From Apilactobacillus waqarii (lineage in GTDB: Bacteria > Bacillota > Bacilli > Lactobacillales > Lactobacillaceae), in assembly GCF_019061205.1 (NCBI RefSeq), contig NZ_JAHQYH010000002.1:62001-126000 (forward strand): a DNA stretch of 64,000 bases. The letters run 5' to 3'. The notes beneath the pieces were generated by a model. That model ran no database searches. It saw only the letters and a program-made list of their open reading frames with translations, and was not told the origin of the DNA. Each line of letters begins with the position of its first letter. Position 1 is the stretch's first letter. The position numbers and the translations under genes are program-made. Positions 32,542 through 40,807 of this stretch are shown here, piece after piece.

Positions 32542-34018
32542 TTTTAAACACATCCTTTATTGTGTCGACTACCAAGTCTTCCATTTCGTTAGGGTTGATT
32601 TTGGCAGGGACAACAGCTTCATCATGCCAGATTTGTCTTAGTTGTTTGGGCATTTCAATACCAGTCTTTTCAACTAATAAATCACTAGTTTCAATTGGGC
32701 TTTGACGATGTTCGCCGATGATGGCATCGGCAACCGCATCGACAAACTTGTATGGACTAGCTGTACTGAGCATTACGACAGGAGTATCTGGATACTTAGA
32801 TTGTGTTTCACGTGTAACACGGTATCCGGAAGCGGTATGTGGATCCATTAGGTAATGATATTTTTCAAAGACTTCCTTGATGGATGCCTTGATTTCATCG
32901 TCATCGCTGTAGCCACAGATGAAGTCTTCTTTGATTGATTCTAGAATTTCAGGAAGGACTTCGTATTTACCATCGTGTTCCAAATCATCCATTAATGATT
33001 TGACGTAGTCGACTTTTTCGCCGCTCTTGTAGTACAAAAGACGTTCGAAGTTACTAGAGATTTGGATGTCCATACTTGGTGCGATTGTCTTAAAGAATGG
33101 ACGGTTTCTGTCATAGACACCATTTTCGAAGAAGTCGGCAAGAACTTTGTTGGAGTTACATGCAATCACTAGCTTCTTTACTGGTAGGCCTAATAGTTTG
33201 GCGTAGTAACCGGCTAAAACGTCACCGAAGTTTCCGGTAGGGACAGTGAAGATAATTTCGTCTCCGACGTTAATTTTGCCGTTCTTTACCATTTGCTTGT
33301 AAGCGTCAAAGTAGTAAACGATTTGTGGCACCAAACGGCCAATGTTAATCGAGTTGGCACTTGATAGTGAGTTGTCGTCACCTAGTTTTTCTTTTAGCGC
33401 TTGGTTGTTAAAGATTTTTTTGACGTTAGTTTGCGCGTCATCAAAATTACCATTGATAGCAGCTACTTTGGTGTTGTAACCCTTAGTAGTTAGCATTTGT
33501 TGTTGTTGGACCATGCTGACTCCGTTTTGAGGGTAGAAGACCATTGCGCCCATCTTGTCGACATCTTTGAAACCAGCAAGGGCAGCAGTACCAGTGTCAC
33601 CACTGGTAGCGGCTAAGACCATCACGTGCTTGTTTTCAGGGAGACATTGTTGCATTAATTTTGGTAATAATTGAAGACCGACGTCTTTGAACGCACAGGT
33701 AGGACCATGGAATAATTCTAGAACTGAGAAATTATCGACATCTTTGATAGGAGTGACTTCGTAATCATCGAAACCATCATCATATGCTTCATGGATGCTG
33801 TTAGCGATTTGGAAATCTGAAAAATCAGGTAGCAATGTTTTAACAACATCGAAAGCAATTTCTTGGTAACTTTGGTCGATAACTTTATCGATATTAATAT
33901 TATGATCGGCTAAATCTGGTAGAACGAATAAGCCGCCGTCGTCTGAAAATCCTTTGATAATCGCATCAAAAGAACTAATTTCGACATCTTTGTCTCTTGT
34001 ACTAGTATATTTTTCCAT
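32513..34018 (-). CDS. thrC: Threonine synthase
   Basis: 501 residues, class II (yeast/E. coli type length). PLP-binding Lys in HGPTCAFKDVGLQLLPKL near residue 110, ATSGDTGTAAL phosphate loop near 145-155, and FTVPTGNFGDVLAGYYAK near 255. Converts O-phosphohomoserine to threonine with PLP in the cytoplasm. First gene of the leftward threonine unit, with AGGAGG before the ATG. Divergent from hom. Confidence 0.94.
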   Translation of the reverse strand: MEKYTSTRDKDVEISSFDAIIKGFSDDGGLFVLPDLADHNINIDKVIDQSYQEIAFDVVKTLLPDFSDFQIANSIHEAYDDGFDDYEVTPIKDVDNFSVLELFHGPTCAFKDVGLQLLPKLMQQCLPENKHVMVLAATSGDTGTAALAGFKDVDKMGAMVFYPQNGVSMVQQQQMLTTKGYNTKVAAINGNFDDAQTNVKKIFNNQALKEKLGDDNSLSSANSINIGRLVPQIVYYFDAYKQMVKNGKINVGDEIIFTVPTGNFGDVLAGYYAKLLGLPVKKLVIACNSNKVLADFFENGVYDRNRPFFKTIAPSMDIQISSNFERLLYYKSGEKVDYVKSLMDDLEHDGKYEVLPEILESIKEDFICGYSDDDEIKASIKEVFEKYHYLMDPHTASGYRVTRETQSKYPDTPVVMLSTASPYKFVDAVADAIIGEHRQSPIETSDLLVEKTGIEMPKQLRQIWHDEAVVPAKINPNEMEDLVVDTIKDVFKNDKSNSSRN

Positions 34019-34127
34019 AATTTATATCCTCCTGTGTGGTTGAAAAAGATTTGATTACATGATAATCTGTTTATTAATAAAAAACAAGTGTTTATTATAT
34101 ACATACAAAAGAAAAGATGTGATCGGA

Positions 34128-35279
34128 TTGAATATCGCAATTTTAGGACTTGGAATAGTCGGTGGTGGGGTCAAAGACATCATCGATAAAAGCCCGCGCC
34201 TAAAGGAAAAGTTAAATGTAGCATCCATCTGGGTGAGAAAAGAAAAGGTGGACGCAACACAAAACAAGACGAATGATTATCAATCAATTTTGGATAATGA
34301 TGACATTAAGGTCATTGTCGAAACCTTGGGTGGCATTCATCCAGCCTACGAGATGATTATGGATGCTTTTAAGGCGGGCAAAAATGTGGTCACTGCCAAT
34401 AAGGCGGTCGTGGCAAAATATATGGAAGAATTTATCTATGAGGCCAAACAAAACAACGTGTCATTTCGATTTGAACCCAGCGTTGCCGGCGGAATTCCAT
34501 GGATTCAAAATCTAAAACGGGTCCTTAGAATTGATGATGTTCAATCAATCGGTGGAATTCTAAATGGGACCAGTAACTTCATTATCGATGCAATTGTGAA
34601 CCAACACGTCAGTTTTGACGAAGCACTGAAGCAGGCACAAGATTTAGGTTACGCTGAAGCTGATCCGACAGCTGATATCGACGGTTATGATGTTGAAAAT
34701 AAGTTATGCATTTCGACTGATTTAGCGTTTAATACACTTGTTAAACCGGGGGATGCAATCAAAAAAGTCGGTATAAGAAACCTATTAAAGGAAGATGTTG
34801 ATTTCTTCTTGGGTCGTAATATGAATATCAAATTGATTGGGCAGGCTAGATTGTACAATCAAGACAAACTAGCGATTTCCATCGAACCAACATTACTACC
34901 GGTTGATAACACTATTGCGACCGTTAACGGTAACTTAAACTACGTCCAACTAACTGGGGATACCATCGGACCACTTGGTTTTCTAGGTCAAGGGGCCGGA
35001 AGAAAGCCAACTGCCAACGCTTTGTTACAAGATGTCGTTGATATTTTAGAAAGTAATCCGTACTACGACATTGACGGTAGTCATCATTTAGTAATCGATA
35101 ACAATAACTTTTCGGCGGAATACATCCTAAGAACTGAACTTGATCTTAGTGAATTACAAGATGTTAGTAACCTAGAAGGTAAGTATTGGCGCCTAGCTAA
35201 CCAAACAATCGAATCCGCCCACATGTTATACCAAGAAATCCTTCAAAGAGATAATAAAGCAATCATGTTTAGACAATAA
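34128..35279 (+). CDS. hom: Homoserine dehydrogenase, without an obvious C-terminal ACT domain
   Basis: About 383 residues. NAD(P)-binding ILGLGIVGGG at the N-terminus, VVTANKAVVAKY near residue 90, FRFEPSVAGGIPWIQNLKR near 120 and the catalytic-domain GILNGTSNFI with GYAEADPTADIDGYDVENKL. It reduces aspartate semialdehyde to homoserine for the Thr genes on the other strand. Many Firmicutes Hom proteins are about 430 residues with a C-terminal ACT domain for threonine feedback; here the end (EYILRTELDLSE to IMFRQ) is short and not ACT-like. TTG 34128 is the best start by family alignment; the ribosome site is poor. Confidence 0.9.
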   Translation: MNIAILGLGIVGGGVKDIIDKSPRLKEKLNVASIWVRKEKVDATQNKTNDYQSILDNDDIKVIVETLGGIHPAYEMIMDAFKAGKNVVTANKAVVAKYMEEFIYEAKQNNVSFRFEPSVAGGIPWIQNLKRVLRIDDVQSIGGILNGTSNFIIDAIVNQHVSFDEALKQAQDLGYAEADPTADIDGYDVENKLCISTDLAFNTLVKPGDAIKKVGIRNLLKEDVDFFLGRNMNIKLIGQARLYNQDKLAISIEPTLLPVDNTIATVNGNLNYVQLTGDTIGPLGFLGQGAGRKPTANALLQDVVDILESNPYYDIDGSHHLVIDNNNFSAEYILRTELDLSELQDVSNLEGKYWRLANQTIESAHMLYQEILQRDNKAIMFRQ

Positions 35280-35280
35280 A

Positions 35281-35315
35281 AAAACAGCTTAGCGATTAGC
35301 TAGGCTGCTTTTTTA
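35281..35315. terminator. Bidirectional terminator after hom
   Basis: CAGCTTAGC / GCTAGGCTG arms (one mismatch) with A- and T-runs, between convergent genes. Confidence 0.88.
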
Positions 35316-35317
35316 TT

Positions 35318-35689
35318 TTAGTACCAGTGGTGTCTTTGCCAGAATTTCTTGGCGTTAACCCATGAACCGTAACGACTAGCAACATATCTGTTGGCAGTTA
35401 ATTCTTGGTTCTTCTTTGATTTGTCACCGTGTAGGTAGCTGATATCTAATTGGAACTTACCGTAACAAACACCGTTTCTTGCGTAGTATCTGTTAGTTGA
35501 TTCGTGGAATGAAATCCAACGTCTAGCGGCAATGTTCTTTTTGCTTAGGTGCTTTTCAGCAACATGTTGCCAGTTAACTGAAGCATCAGCGTGAACGTCG
35601 TTTTTAGCGAAGTTGATTGCAAATAAAATTAATAGTGATGTAAATGCGATTACTGTGAATTTGATAAAAGATTTTGTAACGTTATTCAA
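35318..35689 (-). CDS. Secreted Apf-like transglycosylase-fold protein
   Basis: 123 residues. N-terminal signal (FTVIAFTSLLILFAINFA, cleavage near VHADA). Then a compact domain like the C-terminal part of aggregation-promoting factors: RRWISFHESTNRYYARNGVCYGKFQLDISYLHGD and NRYVASRYGSWVNAKKFWQRHHWY. The Glu in HES is in the position of the catalytic acid of lysozyme-like transglycosylases. LysM or linker regions common in Apf proteins are missing, making this a minimal version. Likely acts on peptidoglycan outside the cell. Confidence 0.85.
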   Translation of the reverse strand: MNNVTKSFIKFTVIAFTSLLILFAINFAKNDVHADASVNWQHVAEKHLSKKNIAARRWISFHESTNRYYARNGVCYGKFQLDISYLHGDKSKKNQELTANRYVASRYGSWVNAKKFWQRHHWY

Positions 35690-35835
35690 GAAACATAACT
35701 CCTTTATATAAACCTTAAAAATTTTTTCTTTCGATTTCTTATGATGTTTTATACTATATCGGAGTTATATATCAGTAACGTTATTACATGGTTACAGTTA
35801 TATTATTAATTGTTACAAACTGAAATAAAAGTACG

Positions 35836-35879
35836 AAAAACGCCGCCATGACAGCAATCATAGCGGCGCATTTTTTATC
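35836..35879 (-). terminator. Terminator after katA
   Basis: CGCCGC / GCGGCG stem with an inner ATGA/TCAT pairing, T-run on the minus strand. Confidence 0.9.
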
Positions 35880-35881
35880 AA

Positions 35882-37327
35882 TTATTCAGTGATTTCATCC
35901 ATATTTAGGCCTAAAGCGTCAGCAACTCGCTTACCATAGTCATGATCTGCACGATAGAACAACTTAGTTTGACGTACTTTTGTGTCATGGCTCTTAACGC
36001 TACCTAAGTGCTTCTTGATAGCTTGAATTAAGCGGTCTTTTTCATCGTCTGAGTAGACGTGGTATAAGGCACCCGCTTGTGAGTAAGGGTCTTCGTCATA
36101 GGTCTTGTAGCTGTTGGCTTCGCCTTTAACTGCAAATGGCTTAATCTTTGCATGAGGATCTTCGCGTGGAGCATCTTCATATTGGTTTGGTTCGTAGTTA
36201 ACGTCACCATTTTGACCTTGTGACATGTAACCATCACGAGCGTAGTTGTGAACTTCAGTCTTTGAACTATTAACAGGAAGGTGTTCGTAGTTGGCACCTA
36301 AACGGTATCTAGCGGCGTCTTTGTATGCGAATAAACGACCTTGTAATAGTTTATCCATTGATGGTTCGATTCCTGGAACTAGGTTTGCAGGAGAGAATGA
36401 TGCTTCTTCAACATCATTGAAGTAGTTTTCAGGATTTTCGTTTAATACGAATTCACCGATTTCTTGTAGTGGGTAGTCCTTGTGAGAAACGGTCTTGGTA
36501 ACATCAAAGATGTCGTACTTGTAGTTTAATCCTTCTTCGTAAGGAATTAATTGAACGCATACTTTCCACTTTGGATAGTCACCATTCTTAATGCGATCGT
36601 ATAAATCTTGAATTAAGTAGTCAGTGTTTTCAGAAGCAACCTTGGCTGCTTGGTCTTCGGTCATGTTCTTAACACCTTGTTCTGAGATGAAGTGGTACTT
36701 AACCCAGTATACTTCTCCTTTGGCGTTAACCCACTTGAATGTGTGTGAACCGTAACCGTTCATGTTAGCGTAGCTAGCTGGGTTACCACGGTCACCCATT
36801 AGATAGGTAACTTGGTGAAGTGATTCAGGTGAGTGTGACCAGAAGTCCCATTGCATATCTTCTGAACGAAGATGAGTAGCAGGATCACGTTTTTGTGAGT
36901 GAATGAAGTCTGGGAACTTCAAAGGATCGTTAACAAAGAAGATAGGTGTGTTGTTACCAACGATGTCGTAGTTTCCTTCATTTGTGTAGAACTTCATTGC
37001 GAAACCACGCACATCTCTGATGGTATCAGGGTAACCTAATTCACCAGCAACTTCTGAGAAACGAATAGTAAGTGGTGTTTGCTTACCCTTACCATTGAAT
37101 AAGTCGGCTTTGGTGTAGTCGCTCATATCGCGGGTAAGAGTGAAGACACCCTTAGCACCGGCACCCTTAGCGTGAACAACTCTTTCTGGGATACGTTCAC
37201 GGTTAAAGTGAGCTAATTTTTCAATTAATTGGTAGTCTTGTAATAAAACAGGGCCACGGTTTCCAGCAGTTAGTGAATGATTATTATCTGCCCATGGTTG
37301 ACCTTCATCAGTAGTTAATTTGGTCAT
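35882..37327 (-). CDS. katA: Heme catalase
   Basis: 481 residues, a small-subunit monofunctional catalase. Catalytic His52 in RVVHAKGAGAKG, the distal Asn in IVGNNTPIFFVND, and the proximal heme-Tyr motif RLFAYKDAARYRLG (family RLFSYxDTxRYRLG). It destroys H2O2 using heme; most lactobacilli lack heme synthesis, so activity would depend on imported heme. AGGGGGA precedes the ATG. It is divergent from a DyP peroxidase gene across 183 bp that carry a PerR box, consistent with a peroxide regulon. Confidence 0.95.
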   Translation of the reverse strand: MTKLTTDEGQPWADNNHSLTAGNRGPVLLQDYQLIEKLAHFNRERIPERVVHAKGAGAKGVFTLTRDMSDYTKADLFNGKGKQTPLTIRFSEVAGELGYPDTIRDVRGFAMKFYTNEGNYDIVGNNTPIFFVNDPLKFPDFIHSQKRDPATHLRSEDMQWDFWSHSPESLHQVTYLMGDRGNPASYANMNGYGSHTFKWVNAKGEVYWVKYHFISEQGVKNMTEDQAAKVASENTDYLIQDLYDRIKNGDYPKWKVCVQLIPYEEGLNYKYDIFDVTKTVSHKDYPLQEIGEFVLNENPENYFNDVEEASFSPANLVPGIEPSMDKLLQGRLFAYKDAARYRLGANYEHLPVNSSKTEVHNYARDGYMSQGQNGDVNYEPNQYEDAPREDPHAKIKPFAVKGEANSYKTYDEDPYSQAGALYHVYSDDEKDRLIQAIKKHLGSVKSHDTKVRQTKLFYRADHDYGKRVADALGLNMDEITE

Positions 37328-37474
37328 GAATAATCCCCCTTTTATGTTTATACACCAATATTGTAATGCTAAATAAAAACTTATGATAATATATGCTCAA
37401 GATTTTAATAATTTTTTAAAAATTTTATCGTTCATGATGGGTCAAAAAGGGTTATAATAAGATTGATTATTAGT

Positions 37475-37489
37475 TTATAATCATTATAA
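37475..37489. promoter_or_regulatory. Perfect PerR box in the katA-dyp intergenic region
   Basis: TTATAATCATTATAA matches the established PerR consensus TTATAATNATTATAA at every position. It overlaps a TATAAT (37476-37481) that is the likely -10 of the DyP gene, whose ATG is 21 bases further on. Repression relieved by peroxide is expected. Whether it also controls katA, 147 bases away, is open. Confidence 0.85.
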
Positions 37490-37510
37490 ATAACGAAAGA
37501 AGGTACTACC

Positions 37511-38461
37511 ATGCCATTCGATCCTACAGACGCACAAGATGTATATAAAGATGCGGGAAAAAATGTATTATTTACAACTCTAACTATTAATAGAAGTAAC
37601 GCTGACGATGACCGTGAGAAAATCGCAGAACTAGTATCTAGAGAACAAGCGATTTTACGCTCAATGAATATCAGATATCCAGAAGAACATTTAAAGGTTG
37701 CTTTTGGTTTTTCAAACTCGATTTGGGACTACTTATTCGCTGATGCTAAGAAACCACAAGAATTAGAAGATTTTAAACCGGTGAAGGGACCTAAATACAC
37801 TTCACCAGCAACCCCAGCCGATTTATTTATCCACATTCGCGCTGATTCAGAAGCCGTTGTATATGAAGTAGCCAGTCAAATCAGAAACTACTACCGCGAC
37901 TTTGCTACCGTTGAAGATGAAACTAAGGGATTCAGATACTTTGAAGGACGTGCCATTATTGGTTTCGTTGATGGTACTGAAAACCCTGAAATTCAAAAGG
38001 CTTCAGGATACGCCATCATTGGGGATGAAGATCCCGACTTTGAAAATGGTTCATACGCATTCGCACAAAAATACATCCATAATATGGATGCTTGGAATGC
38101 ACTAAAGACCGAAGACCAAGAAAAGGCAATCGGTAGAAAGAAATACTCCGACTTGGAACTGGAAGATGACGAAAAACTAGAAAACTCACACAACGTCGCA
38201 TCTCAAGATAACGACGACGGTGTGGAACACAAGATTGTCAGAATGAATGTCCCATTCTCAGATCCTAGTTCAGGCAAGACTGGAACATACTTCATTGGAT
38301 ATGCTAGACATTGGACGGTTACTAAGCGCATGTTAGAAAACATGTTTGGACAATCTGACCGCTTGTTAGATTTCTCTGATCCAGTGACCGGTAACATGTT
38401 CTTTATCCCTTCTATGACAACGTTAGACCAAATTGTGGAAGGCGAACTACCAACTAAATAA
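37511..38461 (+). CDS. DyP-type heme peroxidase
   Basis: 316 residues, cytoplasmic (no Tat or Sec signal). The diagnostic GFVDGTENP motif at 151-159 has distal Asp154; SHNVAS gives the probable proximal His227; IVRMNVPFS and YFIGYARHW (distal Arg) follow, as in the YfeX-like class. DyP enzymes oxidise various donors with H2O2, and their natural substrate is uncertain. Pairing with katA behind one PerR box argues for peroxide defence; both need heme. AGAAGG lies before the ATG. Confidence 0.92.
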   Translation: MPFDPTDAQDVYKDAGKNVLFTTLTINRSNADDDREKIAELVSREQAILRSMNIRYPEEHLKVAFGFSNSIWDYLFADAKKPQELEDFKPVKGPKYTSPATPADLFIHIRADSEAVVYEVASQIRNYYRDFATVEDETKGFRYFEGRAIIGFVDGTENPEIQKASGYAIIGDEDPDFENGSYAFAQKYIHNMDAWNALKTEDQEKAIGRKKYSDLELEDDEKLENSHNVASQDNDDGVEHKIVRMNVPFSDPSSGKTGTYFIGYARHWTVTKRMLENMFGQSDRLLDFSDPVTGNMFFIPSMTTLDQIVEGELPTK

Positions 38462-38479
38462 CTACCAGCTATTTATGAG

Positions 38480-38507
38480 AGCGTTGATTAAATTCAACGC
38501 TTTTTTT
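38480..38507 (+). terminator. Terminator after the DyP gene
   Basis: AGCGTTGA-TTAAAT-TCAACGCT and seven Ts. Confidence 0.93.
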
Positions 38508-38925
38508 ATATAAAATTTTACGAACGATTACTTAATTTTGTATAATAATCTTTGTGAAATTTTAATCCAAAACTTTTCACAAAGAAAAAAACATACATTC
38601 GGTGTATAACTAGAAAAAATAAAATTTTTTAGATCTATATATATGCCCGAAAAATCAACAATTATCGCTATTTTTTAGTTTTCCACCTCATGTGGATAAC
38701 TCTGTGGATAACATTGTGGAAAAGAAAGTTACACGGAAAATGTATTATTGTGAAACGCCTGTGTGACAGTATTTCTTGAGTGTTACACGGGTCAAAATGA
38801 CATATACACAGATGTGGATAACTCGTGAAAATCCTTGACAATCTGTGGACAATATTAGTAGTAGTTAACAACATTTCCACATACTAAATATAGTGGTTCA
38901 AAAACTCAAAAAGGAGATTTCACAA
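38508..38925. other. DnaA-box cluster and AT-rich region upstream of rlmH (origin-like)
   Basis: Gene-free. Three perfect DnaA boxes (TGTGGATAA) at 38691-38699, 38703-38711 and 38813-38821, plus near matches TGTGGAAAA (38715-38723) and TGTGGACAA (38844-38852), all in one orientation. The first three start exactly 12 bp apart. A TAG triplet run (TAGTAGTAG, 38856-38864) follows the last box, reminiscent of the DnaA-trio element. AT-rich DNA fills 38570-38690. dnaA itself is not in the window, so a true oriC is unproven; a DnaA-titrating or regulatory locus is the alternative. Confidence 0.6.
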
Positions 38926-39405
38926 ATGAATATTAAACTAGTTGTGGTTGGAAAATTAAAAGAAAAATATTTTAAGGCCGGAATTGATGAGTATAGCAAG
39001 CGTTTATCACGTTTTTGTAAGTTTCGGATTATCGAAGTCCCAGATGAGAAAGCTCCTGAATCCCTTAGTGAATCAGAGATGCAAGACGTTATGGATAAGG
39101 AAGGAACTAGAATCCTAGACAAGATTGCTGACAAGGAATATGTATATGCACTAGCCATTCTTGGAAAAGAACGTGCATCCGAAGAATTCGCTAAAGAAAT
39201 CGATAAGTTGGCCACATATGGTCATTCAGATATCACTTTTGTGATTGGTGGATCCCTTGGTCTAGCACCAAAGGTATTAAAACGTGCCGATACCCAAATT
39301 TCCTTTGGTCGTTTTACCTTGCCACATCAATTGATGCGTTTGGTACTAACCGAACAAATTTATCGTGCCTTCATGATTAACGAAGGTAGTCCATATCATA
39401 AATAA
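38926..39405 (+). CDS. rlmH: 23S rRNA pseudouridine-1915 N3-methyltransferase RlmH
   Basis: 159 residues, exactly the family length. SPOUT fold: N-terminal [25 protein letters not shown], the SAM-binding [14 protein letters not shown] with TFVIGG, and C-terminal [28 protein letters not shown]. It methylates helix 69 of 23S rRNA. AAAGGAG lies before ATG 38926. In many Firmicutes rlmH is origin-proximal, and its 3' end is the SCCmec target in staphylococci. Here it is preceded by the DnaA-box cluster and followed by a small accessory cluster. Confidence 0.97.
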   Translation: MNIKLVVVGKLKEKYFKAGIDEYSKRLSRFCKFRIIEVPDEKAPESLSESEMQDVMDKEGTRILDKIADKEYVYALAILGKERASEEFAKEIDKLATYGHSDITFVIGGSLGLAPKVLKRADTQISFGRFTLPHQLMRLVLTEQIYRAFMINEGSPYHK

Positions 39406-39413
39406 GATACGCA

Positions 39414-39442
39414 AAAAGACGCCAGAAATTGGTGCCTTTTTT
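39414..39442 (+). terminator. Terminator after rlmH
   Basis: Imperfect stem around GCCA/TGGT extended by AAAG/CTTT and a T-run. Confidence 0.7.
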
Positions 39443-39471
39443 ATTTGAAATAATTGCTTGTTTTTTAATTC

Positions 39472-39493
39472 TATGTAATATATAGTTTACATA
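39472..39493. promoter_or_regulatory. Inverted repeat upstream of the XRE/membrane-protein cluster
   Basis: TATGTAA, 8-base spacer, TTACATA, 49 bases before the first gene. Placement suits an operator for the XRE regulator encoded in the cluster; this is inferred. Confidence 0.4.
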
Positions 39494-39541
39494 TGGAATA
39501 TATATATTACTTTTATAACGAAAAAAAGGAAGTGAACTTTA

Positions 39542-40072
39542 GTGAAAAAACTATTACTTAAAGTCATTAAATACGAATTTGGATTGCCATCTAAAATGGA
39601 TGAATATCAACAAGCAGAACTTTATAAATCAGGATTTTATGCATTTGCGTATTATTTTATTTTTAGCTTTATAGAAGTTCTTGCAATGTCTATCGTCATT
39701 ATTTCATCGTTTCCCGATGATCTAAAAATTAATATATTCTCAATTTTAATAATGGTTAATCTTTTTTTGATCCTGCTTGTAGGATTTTATCTAACTCACA
39801 GGATTAAAATGAGTAGAATTGATTTAGTTGATGCAAATGATAAATTATCATATCAAGATTTAATAAGAAGAGCGAGACGCCAAGGAATAATTTCCGGAAT
39901 ACTTTTTTTGTTGTTTACAAGATTATATGAGGTTATCGGAATTGCATTGAGCGATGATGTATCCTTTATTTCGGCTTTTTTAAATCCAAGACTTAATATT
40001 ATTTCTATAGTTTTCTCAATTGTTGTTGGTATGGCGACATATTTTAGACAAAAAAAGAAAATTCAAAAATAA
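39542..40072 (+). CDS. Membrane protein, first of three paralogues (DUF3278-like)
   Basis: 176 residues. Cytoplasmic N-terminus LLLKVIKYEFGLPSKMDEYQQAEL, then two membrane helices (about 35-90), a basic loop (about 100-118) and two more (about 118-170), ending in RQKKKIQK. Layout and the K-Y-x-x-G-x-x-x-x-x-D-E signature recur in two downstream genes. They resemble a family I recall as DUF3278, often next to small XRE genes in lactobacilli; the assignment is tentative and function unknown. GTG start with AAGGAAG upstream. Confidence 0.65.
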   Translation: MKKLLLKVIKYEFGLPSKMDEYQQAELYKSGFYAFAYYFIFSFIEVLAMSIVIISSFPDDLKINIFSILIMVNLFLILLVGFYLTHRIKMSRIDLVDANDKLSYQDLIRRARRQGIISGILFLLFTRLYEVIGIALSDDVSFISAFLNPRLNIISIVFSIVVGMATYFRQKKKIQK

Positions 40073-40094
40073 CAGAAAGATTGAGGGAGTTATT

Positions 40095-40295
40095 TTGGAA
40101 AATCGTGTTAGAGAAATACGCACAAAGGAAAATGTGCAGCAAAAGGATTTGGCTAAATCTGTTGGTATCTCCCGCCAAACGTTAAGTTTGATTGAAAAGG
40201 GCGAATACAATCCGAGCTTGAAGCTATGTTTCAACATTGCCAAAGCACTAAAAACAGATTTAAATACTTTATTTTGGAATGAAGGAGTGGAATAG
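40095..40295 (+). CDS. Small XRE-family HTH regulator
   Basis: 66 residues, essentially one HTH: VREIRTKENVQQKDLAKSVGISRQTLSLIEKGEYNPSLKLCFNIAKAL, typical of the YozG/Cro-type mini-regulators. TTG start at 40095 is chosen because GAGGGAG precedes it by about 6 bases; an ATG at 40020 lies inside the upstream gene with no ribosome site. Sits between membrane-protein paralogues 1 and 2, with a gap of 3 bases to the latter, so all four genes probably form one transcript. It likely autoregulates the cluster. Confidence 0.88.
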   Translation: MENRVREIRTKENVQQKDLAKSVGISRQTLSLIEKGEYNPSLKLCFNIAKALKTDLNTLFWNEGVE

Positions 40296-40298
40296 CCG

Positions 40299-40796
40299 AT
40301 GAAAGAATCATTGTTTATAAAACTAGTTAAATATTTTTATGGAATTAGCAAACCGTTTGACGAGTTTGCCAGGGATGTTATTAACGACGCTGGAAATAAA
40401 ATCGCCATTGGGTTAATGGTATATCTTCTTATGTCAGCATATGCATTGATGGTATTGATAAGTTGGTTCAGTCCTATGAATGTAGTAAATGGTTTAATCA
40501 TTGCTGACACCTTTGTGTATTTCATTGCAAGTGCATATATGGGTAGAATCGTTAAAAAAAATAAATTGGATCGCTATGAATTTGATAATGAAGAAGAACG
40601 AAAGATTTATGGTAAAAGATTTATTATCAGTAGAATATTCACGACGGTAGTGACTTTGTCACTTGCTATGTATCCAATTTCGGTTTGGTTTAGATATTTG
40701 GGAATGTCCGAAAGTATTTGGCCAACGTTTATAGGTTGTTTTATTGGTATTTTGGTGGCAATCTATACTCAGTATTGTCGTCAATTTAAAAAATGA
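40299..40796 (+). CDS. Membrane protein, second of three paralogues
   Basis: 165 residues. ESLFIKLVKYFYGISKPFDEFARDVINDAGNKIAIGLM is nearly repeated in the next gene. Four membrane helices in two hairpins separated by an acidic/basic loop (DNEEERKIYGKRF), ending YCRQFKK. Translated directly after the XRE gene (GGAGTGG overlaps its end). No enzymatic motif. Possible roles such as immunity or envelope sensing are speculation. Confidence 0.65.
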   Translation: MKESLFIKLVKYFYGISKPFDEFARDVINDAGNKIAIGLMVYLLMSAYALMVLISWFSPMNVVNGLIIADTFVYFIASAYMGRIVKKNKLDRYEFDNEEERKIYGKRFIISRIFTTVVTLSLAMYPISVWFRYLGMSESIWPTFIGCFIGILVAIYTQYCRQFKK

Positions 40797-40807
40797 GGTG
40801 AATGAAT

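Noticed and set aside
37439-37452. Second CtsR site near katA/dyp (GGGTCAAAAAGGGTT)
   Set aside because: Only one heptad matches; the tandem partner is missing.
38668-38880. 70-codon minus-strand frame in the DnaA-box region
   Set aside because: Its sequence is the translated repeat of the DnaA boxes, with no ribosome site; the region is better explained as non-coding.
38508-38925. Definite oriC
   Set aside because: dnaA and dnaN are absent from the window, and skew cannot be computed here; kept as an origin-like cluster only.
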